64,000 nucleotides of DNA from Hyphodiscus hymeniophilus (taxonomy: Eukaryota > Ascomycota > Leotiomycetes > Helotiales > Hyphodiscaceae): assembly GCA_016508695.1 (NCBI GenBank), contig VNKQ01000002.1, forward strand, positions 1,364,001-1,428,000, in the 5' to 3' direction. Of the stretch, positions 53,783-64,000 are shown piece by piece. A program made the position numbers and the translations under genes. How positions within the stretch are numbered: the stretch's first letter is position 1; each line of letters begins with the position of its first letter. The notes under the pieces are model-generated. The model was not told where the DNA came from. It saw nothing but the letters and a program-made list of their open reading frames with translations, and did not search any database.

Positions 53783-55194
53783 CGTCAGAGATGTGATACC
53801 TCAGAATTTCCTTGCGTGAAGCTCCAGTAGCTTGGGAGCTTGACATCCTGCAAAGAGTGAGGGGTTGATCGAGAGCTTACCGAAGCGGTCGACATGCTTG
53901 CTGGCGGGTGAGCCAGAGCTGTACTCGTCCTGGAGGAACTCTGCGATCATCAAATAATTCGAGATCCAAGTCGGCATGCAATTGACGTCGCTGCGTTGGG
54001 TCACAGCGATCAAGACTTCGGGATCCAAAGCGCCTGAAGAAAGGAATTGCCGAGGTGGAGGCTCAGCCTGTTCGCGACTCTACTTCAGGGTGGAGGATGT
54101 TTGGGTTCCTTCGACTTAAGCTTGAAGCATCGGAGATCAAGAAGTCGTAGAAGCAGAAGGGTTATATGGGATACGAGTTGTACCTGAAAGCAAGATATGT
54201 AAGAGAGCTTGTTCCGCTCTTGCTATGCTGCGACGCGCAATGTTCCTAGGCGGGCAGGAGTGGCTTCCGAGCTCTTGTACTTAGGGATACTTATCCACCT
54301 CTACTGATGATCCTCTCCTTCGCAAGCCATCTAACCCTCTTTCCAACTGCCAGCCACAATCTACTTCCCTAACGGAGTACCGATTTCCTCCTGATGCCGT
54401 ACACCGGCCAAGTGCTCACTCCTGTACAGTAGTACACTCTCTCCGATTGGAGGAAGACCCTTTTTCAAGGTTGAAATAAGCTCATTCGGTAGCTTGCTCT
54501 TCACCCCTCGAACAAGCGCTATCCCTTTACGGTCTACGGAAGTGTATCATATTGTTCGAGGCAGGCCGCCGCCCAGAGCAAGCTATCATGCGCTCGCGTC
54601 TCTCATGTCTGGGCTGAGGAGGATCATGAGCGAGAAAACACAGCGCAAGACACAGATGTCGGCAGCGCCTGTATGCCGTTCCGCACCTTGATCGCCAAAT
54701 GGAGAGGGTCCAAGGTCCAAGATCAGGGGCAAGGTTGGATAGATCTCGGCATGGAGGGAAGCAATCCAATCTTCAGGAGATGTCACTCAGTTCTCGCTGG
54801 CAGAGAAGGCTTGCGCGTCCTCGAGCTCTTACATAAGGTACCTAAGCAGAGAACGCAGACAATTACCAGCACATTTTCCAGCTTGTTCATCAAGCGAGGT
54901 GACCATTCAGATCGTTCAGATCGATTGAACGAATTATGAGATCGAGCTCTAGAAGCAGGTGTAAGAGGTATTTATCCGGATTGTTTACAACCGATTTAGC
55001 GATGCAAGCCGTGCTATTTAAAAGCAAATGTTAGAGGTCAACCGCTTCCTACCAGGCAACAGTACCTTAGTACACCAGCATTTCAATATTGAGCAGCCAC
55101 CGAGCCCAAAGGAAGTTCTCCACGCTGCATTGACCCATCTGACCCATCCAACCCATCCCCATCCAAGCGCATAACGCGCACCTATCTAAGCAAC
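53783..55194. promoter_or_regulatory. Intergenic region between bZIP and hydrolase genes
   Basis: About 1.4 kb, divergent. Holds a possible bZIP leader with a short upstream frame (53801-54028) and one copy of a dispersed motif at 54964-55005. Other frames (54494-54939) overlap each other without domains. Confidence 0.5.
54964..55005. repeat. Copy A of a weak dispersed motif (TATCCGGAT..ACCGATT)
   Basis: AGAGGTATTTATCCGGATTGTTTACAACCGATTTAGCGAT resembles two sequences at 63304-63343 and 63391-63440, with many of the differences being transitions. It may be the remnant of a small mobile element, or chance. Confidence is low. Confidence 0.3.
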
Positions 55195-56133
55195 ATGGCA
55201 ACCTCAACAACAATAGATTGGAACGGCGACTCGACCTCCTCGCTCGTTTCCATCGGCACTCGAAAGCTATTCCTCCGCGCCCAAGGACCCCCACGACTCC
55301 TCGGCCAACCCGTCGTAGTAGTAGAAGCAGGAATCGGCGACGATCATCGAACCTGGACCGCCGTTTCTGCGCTGATCTCCAAGCACTCCCGCGTCTACAC
55401 CTACGACCGGGCCGGGGCGAACAATTCGCGGTCTTACCCCGGACCAGACCCGCGGACCGCCAGCGCGATGGCCGCAGACCTGTCCTCTCTGCTTGCAGCT
55501 GCAGAAGTTCCTGGTCCGTACGTAATAGCTTGCCATTCGTACGGCGGGTTGATTGCACGTGAGTTCCTTGCTCTGAGAGGCGAGGAGGTGGTCGGGATGG
55601 TGTTTGTAGATACTAACTCGGAGAACACGCGGCGAGAGGTTCCGCTGCCGATGGAGGCTTTTGGTGCCGTTGCGAAGGGGTTGGATTACTATCAAATCGT
55701 GGGCTTGGATCGCGATCATAAACTTGATCCGGGATTGTGGAAGTCTATAAAAGGCGATTCAGGGGCTTCGGAACAGGAACATCATGGGGAGGAGATCTCT
55801 TTCAGGGAGTTGCGGGAGAAGAGGCAATTTGAGCGAAGAGCCATGGGGGATCGGCCGGTGGTTGTTATTAGAGGGGATACGCCGAGGGATTTTAGGGCTT
55901 TCTCTGATGTTGCGGTGGAGAAGGGAAACGGGAGTGAGGAAGATAGGGAGAAGATGTTGAGGTTTGTGGAGGCGCTGGATGAGAAAGACGAGGGGCTGCA
56001 GAGAGAGCAATTGTTGTTGTCGAGTAGGTCAAGGTTTGTGCAAGCGGAAAAGAGTGGACACAATGTCCAGATCACTGAGCCGGAACTGGTTGCGGCTGAA
56101 ATAGAAAAGGTGTTGAAAGAAATTCGGGGATAG
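55195..56133 (+). CDS. Alpha/beta-hydrolase fold protein, 312 aa
   Basis: Single exon from ATG 55195. The nucleophile elbow HSYGG (S115, CHSYGG) follows the oxyanion-type strand VVVVEAGIGDDHRTW. A likely acid is in the VVVIRGDTP region and the catalytic His is in SGHNVQI (about residue 282). These make a complete triad of the lipase/esterase/epoxide-hydrolase-like group. There is no signal peptide, so it is probably cytosolic. The substrate is not readable. Base composition shifts from C-rich codons at the 5' end to a G-rich, less biased 3' half. Confidence 0.88.
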   Translation: MATSTTIDWNGDSTSSLVSIGTRKLFLRAQGPPRLLGQPVVVVEAGIGDDHRTWTAVSALISKHSRVYTYDRAGANNSRSYPGPDPRTASAMAADLSSLLAAAEVPGPYVIACHSYGGLIAREFLALRGEEVVGMVFVDTNSENTRREVPLPMEAFGAVAKGLDYYQIVGLDRDHKLDPGLWKSIKGDSGASEQEHHGEEISFRELREKRQFERRAMGDRPVVVIRGDTPRDFRAFSDVAVEKGNGSEEDREKMLRFVEALDEKDEGLQREQLLLSSRSRFVQAEKSGHNVQITEPELVAAEIEKVLKEIRG

Positions 56134-56257
56134 ACACGAGGACTTGTCAACTTACAAGTGAAGAGATGGATGTTGTGGTTAATCATATAATAAGACACGA
56201 CTTTTTGACTCTCAAAGTAAGCACACAGATTGAGATATTCCTTAACTGCTTACCAAA

Positions 56258-57234
56258 TCACCAGGCACAATGCCCTCCATCGACTCTAAGATCAGCCCCA
56301 GTCATGAAACTGCTCCCCTCACTCAGAAGAAAGAGGACAGGAGCGCGATACTCCTCAGGCTTCGATATACGATGCAACATATTATCACCGATCCACTGCT
56401 TCAAGATCTCCGGCTTCCCCCGGGAGCCCGCATTCAGCGGAGTCTCTATATATCCGGGGCTCAAAGAATTGACCCTTATAGAAGAGCCGTCTTCCCTCGT
56501 GCCCCATTCGGCGGCAAGGGAACGAGAAAGCTGTATGACAGCGGACTTTGACGAGTTATACGCCGCTGTATTTACTCCCTGGCTCGTGTTCAGTGATGAA
56601 ATCATAATGTTAGGAGGAAGGGCAATACCTTGTTTGCTACATGGCCACTGATACTAGCGACCAACACCACACTCCCAGAGCCCTTTTGGCTTTGCATCAC
56701 TCGTGCTGCTGCTTGAACGACGAGAAATGTGCCCATGACATTGATATCAAGCAGTTTGCGGAAGCTTTCAGGAGGGTAGTCGACAGCATCTTTCTCCCCT
56801 GAGATCCCTGCGCATGTCACTACACCTCGTAATGGGAAACGGACTGCTCTGGTTGCTGCTTGTATTGTTTCAGAGACTTGTTTCTCATCTGTAACATTCG
56901 CAGGCCAGTAAGAGTACTGTGTTTCGTTGACTTTTGCAATATCATGGTACTTTTCTACATGAATTGTTAGTTAGGTATGAGAGAGGCCCCTTGTCCCCAT
57001 GGAGTCGACTTGCCGACGTTAACATCCTTGGCCAGATCTAGACATAATACATCACCCCCTGATTCGAGGATTGATGTCACAATCTCAGATCCTACGCCTC
57101 CGAGACCTCCAGTAACTAGACAAGTGATAAGCTCTGAAGCACCCAGCATGGCCGGAAACCTCACCCAAAATGGTCCGATTTGGGAGCCTAAAAAGATCTC
57201 GGGTCAACATTTTGGTGTCTATTGAGCCACTCAT
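56258..57234 (-). CDS. Short-chain dehydrogenase/reductase (SDR), 272 aa
   Basis: Four exons: 57234-57165, 57115-57014, 56954-56629, 56578-56258. The first splice (GTGAGG..TCTAG) restores the nucleotide-binding loop VTGGLGGVGSEI (V24-G32), the second uses a GC donor (GCAAGT) and the third GTATTG..GCCAG. Catalytic features: S/T strand VLVASISG, then YNSSK with Y173 and K177, and the D of DLAKDVN. The end GSSFMTGADLRVDGGHCAW matches the classical SDR C-terminus. It likely oxidises or reduces a sugar alcohol or similar, of the sorbose-reductase/levodione group by its style. It starts 193 bp from the end of the CLC gene. Confidence 0.85.
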
Positions 57235-57427
57235 GTCTATTGAGAGGGAGTTCAAGACTATTTGGATAAAAGGGTCTTGTTGCGAGTGAGGGGTTTTAAA
57301 CCATGCTACGGGCCATCTCATCCCCGTTAGCGCATTATGGCTTCAATGTGATCGCTGCTCACGAACGGAGAATTGAAAACTCGCTCAAACCCCATCTATT
57401 GGTGTCCCAAGGCACTAAATGGTATCA

Positions 57428-60216
57428 TCAACGATTCTCTAATTCCACTCCATCGCCATCATCCATGATGTCTTCTTCCGTACCATCCATGACAGTAAAA
57501 CCACCACCGGTCGCTCTGGGCGAGTTTCTCAATGTTTCGTCGGAGCTGCCAAGCCTGATATGTCCTCTGCTCACACGATGCACTTGGTCAGAAAGCCATA
57601 GAGCGCTCTTCTTCAACGTGACCCAGAGTCTCTCCTGGCTTTCTACCAGTTTCCTAGCATCCTTAGGATTCTCGCTCGCCTCAACCTTGAATTGATACTT
57701 TAGACAATCTTTGACAGTGACCAGACCTGTGAGTTTGCCATGGTATTCAATGAGAATAACTCTTGGTCCGATCTTGCGGAAAAGCTCCATGACCGTCTCG
57801 AGCGGGAGCCGTGGATGAACCGTTACCGGCGTGGAGTCAATGAAGCGGCTGAAATCGACGGATGATGATGCCATGCCTTCAAATGTTACTGCTGTTGCCG
57901 AGGCTGGTGGTGTGATGGGATTTAGAGATGCTGGAGGGCTGAAGTAGCATTTTGCTTCAGGGCTGATCGAACGATCTCCTTTGACACGACTGATTGCATA
58001 CTTTAACTCGGTACGACCTATGTAGCCGACCAGTATTTTGGAGTTGAGGTCCTCCACGATGGGAAAACCTTGATATTTGTCTTCCTTGAGGAGTTGTTCC
58101 ACGTTTTCCATGCTGAGACCAGTGGTCGGCAAAGCAATCACCTCACTGTTCATGACCTGCGAGACAGGCACGCCGAATGTGTGGTCTTCTTTATTGTCAA
58201 GAAAAGGGAAGCCGTTGAACCAGATCATGCGATCTGCGATTCCGCCCTTCCCAAACAATTCGCTGACAGCTTTCGTCACACCTACAACGATCATTGTTGG
58301 TAGGATATAGGTCAGAGCGCCTGTGAGCTCAAACATGATGACCACAACAGAAACTGTGATGTGCATGATTCCGCTAAGTGCTGCAGCAGCGCCGAGAAAT
58401 GCATATGTGCCTGGAGTAATACAAGGAACATCCGGAGCACAGCCTGAGAAGAAAACCGACCCAGGGTAGGCCTCGTGTAAAGCTTGAACGAGAATTCCAA
58501 TGGTTCTACCAAAGGATGCGCCAATTGCCATCGAGGGCACGAATATGCCTGCTGGTACCTTGCACCCATATGATATAATCACGAGGAATATCCGAATAAA
58601 AGTAGCCAAAGTCAAAGAGATTACCATCTTCCACCGGTTCTCGATATCGCACAGTCCGTTATAATCCTCAGCGCCTTCACATTCCAAGAACAGAATCTCC
58701 ATGCTCTCAGTCATGTCAATCCGCAGGAACATGTTAGGATAGCAAATGATTGCTGTACCCGTGGCCAAAAGTGTCGCTTCGAGGAGGGCGTACTTCGTGA
58801 GATATTTCTTTCGGAAGGCCTGCGCTCTTAGATTCCATTTGATCACGAACGCACCGTAGAGGCCCCCAAATACACCGAGAACTATGAAGAAAATGACTTC
58901 GAAGAAGTGCCATGATCGATCATAACGAACCTGAAACATGACAAGTTGGCCGGTTCTAAAAGGATTCATGGCTGCCATCACAGCCGTTGCGACCAGGGCA
59001 CAGAAGTAACTCCTCCACATTGTCTTTAAAGGAAAATAGGATGACATCTCTTCGAGAGAGAACAGCACACCTCCTATAGGACTTCCGAATGCAACGGCAA
59101 CACCGGCGGCAGCGCAAGCACTCAGGATTTCCCGCGTTTTCGACGCATTCCGTTTGTAATTGTCGAAAAGTCTGGATATAACATTGCCTGTGCATACGGC
59201 ATAGTGAACGCTGGGCCCTTCTTTGCCAACTGATAATCCTGAAGCAATGGCTAGAGGTAGAGCGACTGATTTGATGACTAAAGTCCTGAAGCCCAAGAAG
59301 CCTTTCATAACAAAACCCGCTATAATGCATTTGATCTCAGAGATGCCAGATCCTGCGGCATAAGGGGCGAATGATCGCACAAGGGTTGCAGATGTAAGAG
59401 CAAATACAGTCTGTACAAGTCAGTATGAATCAAGAATAAGTCGGAGGTGTCATACAGCAAACCCAATATAGAGGATGTAATTTACCGGAGCCAGAGAGCT
59501 CCACCGATGCCAGTCGTCACAACCTATGTCCATCAGTAACAATACTCATAAACGTACTCTGTGTCTGTACCATTATCCTCTCCCCAACAGCAAAAGCTCT
59601 CATTCAGGTAGAATGCAGTCTTGCAATACCCAAGCTTTACGTCCGAAAGCCATTCCGTTATGATGTTTAAAAACGCTGCATTAACTCCAATGGCCGCACC
59701 TATCTCCCTTTAGCGAATGACTCTCCGGAGGGAAACATCTCAATCCCCACCAATGAGTGTAACCACTATCCAACCTTGCGCCGCATCGTAGGATTCCCAA
59801 AGTTTGTATCTCCAGCCAGCACGCCCACCTCTTTCAAAGAACCCAGCGGTCTCTTTCCGTTGGACTTTGCGCCTCAGCTGTTCCTTCGCTGCATCTTGGA
59901 CCCAGTCTAAGAGGATCTGTCAGTTCCGTGGATCGACGGCTTCGAGGTGTTGAGCATTACCTATCGTAGTGAAGTCCTGCAAACAAATTTAGTGACACAC
60001 TCAGCCATCTTGGGGAGGCTTCCAAAACTGAATGCATACCTCGTATCTCTTGATCTCCTCGATTTCCTCGTCAATTTGACGCTCCGCGACGTTCGGCGCT
60101 GCATCAGCCTCGCCTTGTTCGACACTCAAGATTGCGGAAGACAGTCGAGATGAGACGGAGGGCCGTGACTGTAGCCGCGGAGGGGGAAAAGAGAATGAAG
60201 ATGATCGGGAGTTCAT
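57428..60216 (-). CDS. CLC-type chloride channel/transporter with CBS pair
   Basis: Six exons: 60216-60040, 59976-59961, 59906-59751, 59699-59571, 59523-59456, 59410-57428 (842 aa). Exon 2 is only 16 nt (gac ttc act acg ata g). Splicing restores EIKRYE|DFTTIDWVQDAAKEQL and SLAPVNYILYIGFA|TVFALTSATL. The permeation motifs are present: GSGISEIK, GKEGPSVH with the external gating Glu, GSPIGGVLFSLEE, and GAAAALSGIMHITVSVVVIM. Two C-terminal CBS domains follow (from VSQVMNSEVIALPTTGLSM, and PVTVHPRLPLETVMELF). Fungal relatives are the Gef1-like CLC proteins of Golgi/vacuole that support copper loading and acidification. The gene has more introns than its neighbours. Confidence 0.96.
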
Positions 60217-61062
60217 GGCCCTATGCACTGAATAATCATGATTATCAAGCTATCCACGCAGACTGTTTGGCTTGTGTCGGATCCGTGATTGAGCTCAATT
60301 GCGCGCGGCTGACGTACAGTACAGTCGGACGGGTGGTTGCAGTAGCCCCCTACTGTAGCACCTAAACCCCTTTTGGCAACAACTAGTTCTGATCTCTCCA
60401 AACGTGTGAAATACATTATTTTCAATGATTTGCTAGGAGATATACTGAGCAAAGGTTTTACAGCAAATCAATAGAGCGCGGTCTTCAAACGGTCTTCACC
60501 AGCTTGGCCCTTGGTATGATGGAGGCAGAGTCGATGTTAGCACACCCGGTGCTTCCATATCCAAATGCTTGCTTCTAGGTAAGGTAGGTAAGGTAGGTAA
60601 GGTAGGTATGATTCGATAACATCGACCTGAAAAAGTTTTGAACGATTCAGATAACAGTCAACTGCCTCTGAAAGCTGCAAAAAATCAGTTTGTTCCCCAT
60701 TTTCTAATTACAAATATACCGACATAGACTCCCACTTCTCTTTCCCCATCCTCAAGCCGAGTAAGGGCTTTATCCCGAACCCCCACTTTAGCTGCGCTCT
60801 TCGCAGCGTTATCACATCGGAATCGCTTAGGTGGCGGACTTCCGACCATCGCACTGCTTTTCCTGCATTCGAGTCTTTTCTGCGAGTAACGGGTGGATCG
60901 TCAACACTAAAAGCCCCGTTGTCCTTGTCTGCTTTAAGTATCAAGTGATCTTTTCAAAGTAGGTCTCTAGTTCGGTATTTCTTTTTCTCTTTTTCTCGAT
61001 TCCTCTATTCCTCCCCTTCTTCTCTCTTCACCGTCTGTCATGGTCCAGTATATTGTCTTTTT
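60217..61062. promoter_or_regulatory. Divergent intergenic region between CLC and Qdr genes
   Basis: 846 bp holding a (AAGGTAGGT)3 tandem at 60581-60608. A minus-strand frame of 78 codons at 60708-60944 is not called. No TATA-like element was convincing. Confidence 0.5.
60581..60608. repeat. (AAGGTAGGT)3 tandem repeat
   Basis: Three exact 9-nt units. Non-coding, probably slippage. Confidence 0.8.
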
Positions 61063-63067
61063 ATGGCTCAAGACATCCCCTTGAATGATGCGGGGAAGGT
61101 GGAGGAAGGAGGGGTTCCTATCCAGAGCCCTGTACTCGATAAATCTGCGAAGACGATCCCTCTCCCCCTTCGTGAACCCCCACACCCTCAACCCATTCCT
61201 TTGAGGAGTTGGACGCAGTTCAAGATGAGGCTCGCGATCCCGAAGCACTGGCACCCGTATCGACCGGTCCAGTCTACTCGGCCTTCAGCCCAGGGAAGAA
61301 GCGTTACATTGTAGTTATGATAACATGGGCAGCCTTCATCTCCCCAACCTCTGCGAATATTTACTTTCCAGCGCTAAACCCGCTGAAAGATGAGCTGGGA
61401 GTTTCGACTACGCTGATCAACTTGACTCTAACGTCCTACATGATCTTTCAAGGGCTAGCTCCGACAATCTTTGGGGATCTGGCAGACATGGCGGGACGGA
61501 GACCCGCGTACATACTGGCATTCACAGTCTACCTCGGAGCGAACATTGGATTGGCGTTACAAAACAGCTACGCTGCACTTTTCATCCTCCGCTGCTTGCA
61601 AAGCACAGGAAGCAGCGGGGCTATTGCTCTCGGGTACGGTGTGGTAGCGGATGTGTCAACGAGCGCAGAGCGAGGGAGTTATATGGGAATTGTGGGAGCA
61701 GGAACTATGATGGGTCCAGCAGTAAGTCAGAGTTTCGAGGCAAAACCTCGTCACTGCATGTCCTTTGAGCGTTGTACTCTTGAAATATGTTATGAGAGTA
61801 TTCTGCTCTAGTGACACACTCATGAACCCCATTTCTAGTTTACTGGGTACTGCTGATACCGAGACTGTGATATTTAGCTTGGCCCAGTCATTGGCGGTAT
61901 CCTGTCACAGTTCCTAGGCTGGCGTTCAATCTTCTGGTTCCTTGTCATTATCGCAGCCGCGTTCTTGATACCCTTTACACTCACCGTCCCAGAGACTGGC
62001 CGAAACATAGTGGGCAATGGCTCTGTGCCCCCACAAGGCTGGAACCTGACAGTCATCGAGTGGCTGCGTCTTCGCAGAGAAACCAGGTCCGAACAAGGGC
62101 TGTCACGGACGAGAACAGCAGAGGGCCGTCGTCTCGCTCAAGCGGAGCTCGCAAAAGGTCGGGAACTACGTTGGCCAAACCCCTTGAAAACAATCCATAT
62201 CATAATGGAAAAAGACATAGCCCTCATCTTACTCTACAGTTCTTTACTCTATACCTCATTCTACGACATCATGGCTTCGCTCCCACAACTCTTCCAAGAA
62301 ATCTACCACTTCAACGATCTGCAAGTTGGGCTCTGCTACCTACCCTTTGGTTGCGGTTGTGCACTCGCTAGTATTATCAATGGCCGACTGTTGGATAGGA
62401 ACTACAAGCGAGTGGCTAGAGAGATAGGCTTTACGATTGACAGGAAGAGGGGTGATGATTTGAGGCACTTTCCGATTGAGAGGGCGAGATTGGAAGTGAT
62501 CTGGCCGTTCTTGGGTGTGGGATTGAGTTGTATGCTCTGTTATGGGTGGGTGCTGGAGAAGAATGCTAATTTGGCTGCACCTCTGATCCTGACATTCTTT
62601 ATTGGTAAATGGCCTCTAAACCCACTTCGCTCTACCCCGAATTATGCCTCGATCTCCTTGTGACTCGATACTAATCAAAGATAGGCCTCTGCGTCAACGG
62701 TGCATTCAACATCCTCTCCACGCTCATCGTAGACCTATACCCCCAATCTCCCTCTACAGCCACAGCGGCAAATAACCTGGTTCGCTGCTTCCTCGGTGCA
62801 GGCGGGACGGGTATCGTGAGTATCATGATTCAGAGTATGGGAAGGGGTTGGTGCTTTACATTCGTTACACTGGTTTGTGTGGCGACTATGCCAATGTTGT
62901 GGGTGGAGTTGCGCTGGGGTCCGATATGGAGAGAGGAGAGGAGGGTGAGGATGGATCAGAAAAAGGAGGAGGAGGAAGCAAAGAGGAGGGTCGAGGAGAG
63001 GCACGAGTCAGAGCGGAATGATGAGAATGTCATAAGAAATTCGAAGGAGGGAGGCGAGAAGGTGTAA
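61063..63067 (+). CDS. Qdr/Aqr1-type MFS drug:H+ antiporter (DHA1 family)
   Basis: Four exons give 564 aa: 61063-61131, 61206-61721, 61878-62604, 62685-63067. Exons 2-4 are joined by clear splices (GTAAGT..TTTAG; GTAAAT..GATAG). The first junction (GTACTC..TTTGAG) is less certain because its acceptor is GAG; without it the N-terminal 23 residues and the membrane part are in different frames. The loop 2-3 motif GDLADMAGRRP and the helix 1 TSANIYFPALNPLKDEL are diagnostic of the DHA1 Qdr group. About 12 hydrophobic segments are seen, with the large central cytoplasmic loop (ETGRNIVG..LKTIHII) usual for this group. The protein exports drugs, organic cations or amino acids from the plasma membrane. 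The C-terminal tail is highly charged (KKEEEEAKRRVEER). Confidence 0.88.
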
Positions 63068-63303
63068 CGATGGTAGGTTTGGTCGGAAAAGCGTCTATCA
63101 ATGGTCTTTGGCAAGATGTCCGTTTGGTCCACTTCTGTTGCATTGAGGAGGCGTTTATATTCAGCATTTAAGGAGCCTCTGAGCATAACACAAATATCGC
63201 TTGAGCCGAGCTATTCTAAAGCAAGTATTAAAGGGAAAGTCAGTTGTCTGAGTGTTAAAAATTGTTTAAGCGTATTAAGATATTAAGCTTTAAAGCTGGT
63301 ATC

Positions 63304-63343
63304 AAAGGTAGTTATCCGAATCGCGCAAAACCAATTAAGAGAT
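63304..63343. repeat. Copy B of a weak dispersed motif
   Basis: AAGGTAGTTATCCGAATCGCGCAAAACCAATTAAGAGAT: similar to the sequences at 54964-55005 and 63391-63440. Confidence 0.3.
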
Positions 63344-63390
63344 TGGATATCCTACACAATATGCTTGCGCTCGTGAAAGTCAAGTCAATT

Positions 63391-63440
63391 AAGAGGTAGG
63401 AGTGGTTGTCCGGATAGTTAAAAACTGATTGAACGAGTCA
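63391..63440. repeat. Copy C of a weak dispersed motif
   Basis: TTAAGAGGTAGGAGTGGTTGTCCGGATAGTTAAAAACTGATTGAACGA; it shares the TAAGAGGTA start with copy A and the core TCCGGAT..ACTGATT. Confidence 0.3.
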
Positions 63441-63743
63441 GCATATCAAACTTTGGCAGCAACAGCTGGCGAAGACAGAGTGAGTTTCCATGAGGTCGAT
63501 ATCGAAGCTCAGATCGAGGAATAGTAGTATCAAATTGAGCCACAAAAAATCCCTGATGACGTAAGCGAGAAGCTTGAATTCCAAGCCACATTTCGTCGAA
63601 GCAGTATCAAGATATTTTGATGCTAGAACGCGATCAATCTACACACTGGACTCTAATACCTTTTTGTTCAAGACTCTGATTCCTGCTGTACTCTTTTGTT
63701 ATACGCAGAGGCAATCTATGAGTTTTCTGCCATCCGCAAAACC

Positions 63744-64000
63744 ATGACAGACCTTACTCCTATTCTTAGTGAGCTTTTGAAGAGCCATGATGCTCGTCTG
63801 GCCCAACCATCCCTAACCCTCCAGAACATCGATGAGTTTCTCAAAGAGGCTTATCAAATAGTAAGTTCTGTTTTCGCTTCCAGCCAATTTCTCTGACCAT
63901 ATGCAGAACTCCCATATTGCGTCGCTCAACTCTTATTTGAGAGCCATCCGACAACCCTACCTTTCCACTGCTGCCCCTCCTAGAAGGAATCGCATATCGT
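63744..64000 (+). CDS. Ufe1 / syntaxin-18-type ER SNARE, 5' end only
   Basis: Exon 1 is 63744-63860 (39 codons), followed by a 46-nt intron (GTAAGT..ATGCAG) and exon 2 from 63907, which is cut by the window edge at residue 70 or so. The joint reads LKEAYQI|NSHIASLNSYLRAI. The N-terminal MTDLTPILSELLK followed by the TLQNIDEFLKEAY helix and RQPYLSTAAPPRR is the known N-terminal region of syntaxin-18/Ufe1, the t-SNARE for retrograde Golgi-to-ER traffic. The SNARE motif and tail anchor should lie beyond the window. Confidence 0.85.

Larger units (their letters stand above)
63068..63743. other. AT-rich intergenic region with two copies of a weak motif
   Basis: Moderately AT-rich, with TTAAG-containing words from 63230 to 63440. 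Two motif copies lie at 63304-63343 and 63391-63440. No transposon end is clear. Promoter side of the Ufe1-like gene. Confidence 0.5.

Noticed and set aside
53801..54028. 76-codon frame upstream of the bZIP gene as its first exon
   Set aside because: None of the GT-AG combinations I tried joins it in frame to the basic region; it may be an upstream frame in the leader.
1..64000. tRNA, rRNA, CRISPR or intact transposon genes
   Set aside because: I looked for the tRNA B-box type GGTTCGANNCC, regular repeat arrays and transposase motifs and saw none that hold up; weak matches to TTCGAATC lie in coding sequence.

Overview
The window is nuclear chromosomal DNA of a filamentous ascomycete (Pezizomycotina). 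Short spliceosomal introns of about 45-100 nt with GTAAGT/GTATGT-type donors and CTAAC/CTGAC-like branch sites interrupt most genes, and the gene set is typical of such fungi: CHO2, CEF1, RPO41, ATP25, an Arc1-like cofactor, PPG1, a Gpr1-type receptor, a CLC channel and a Ufe1/syntaxin-18 SNARE. The style of the proteins suggests Leotiomycetes, but that is inference. I see no rRNA, tRNA, CRISPR array, intact transposon or virus-like gene. Gene ends were assigned by reading exons, splice sites and frames by hand, and CDS coordinates span first to last coding base.

Layout. 1-9.9 kb: a conserved-looking unknown protein, a convergent Arc1/EMAPII tRNA-binding protein, a broken zinc-ribbon plus trypsin-like gene, and a short DUF1115 (RWDD2-like) gene. 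9.9-20.3 kb: CHO2 (phosphatidylethanolamine methyltransferase), the mRNA cap-scavenging enzyme DcpS, a GILT-like membrane protein whose end overlaps DcpS, an N-acetylglucosamine-kinase/XprF-type hexokinase, and the Prp19-complex splicing factor Cef1. 20.8-29.4 kb: the mitochondrial RNA polymerase RPO41 and the mitochondrial expression factor ATP25, head to head across 2 kb. 29.9-38.6 kb: a secreted S1/P1 nuclease, a class I glutamine amidotransferase, a Vba/Fnx1-like MFS transporter and a Gpr1-like receptor. 40.6-47.5 kb: exopolyphosphatase, one probable and one doubtful small protein, a small membrane protein and the PP2A-like phosphatase PPG1, separated by AT-rich gene-poor DNA. 47.9-64 kb: a very long coiled-coil protein, a bZIP factor, an alpha/beta hydrolase, an SDR oxidoreductase, a CLC chloride channel, a Qdr-type MFS exporter and the 5' end of a Ufe1-like SNARE.

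Most of this is housekeeping DNA without a gene cluster. Points worth a second look: micro-exons of 12, 16 and 18 nt, one carrying a catalytic zinc ligand; a possible GC-AG intron; two long open frames that splice into one 1,423-residue protein with a young 72-bp repeat; a multiply frameshifted zinc-ribbon/protease gene; an unannotated-size (54 residue) cysteine-rich protein with a well-formed promoter; a perfect 14-bp-arm hairpin in intergenic DNA; and CACGTG boxes upstream of five genes.
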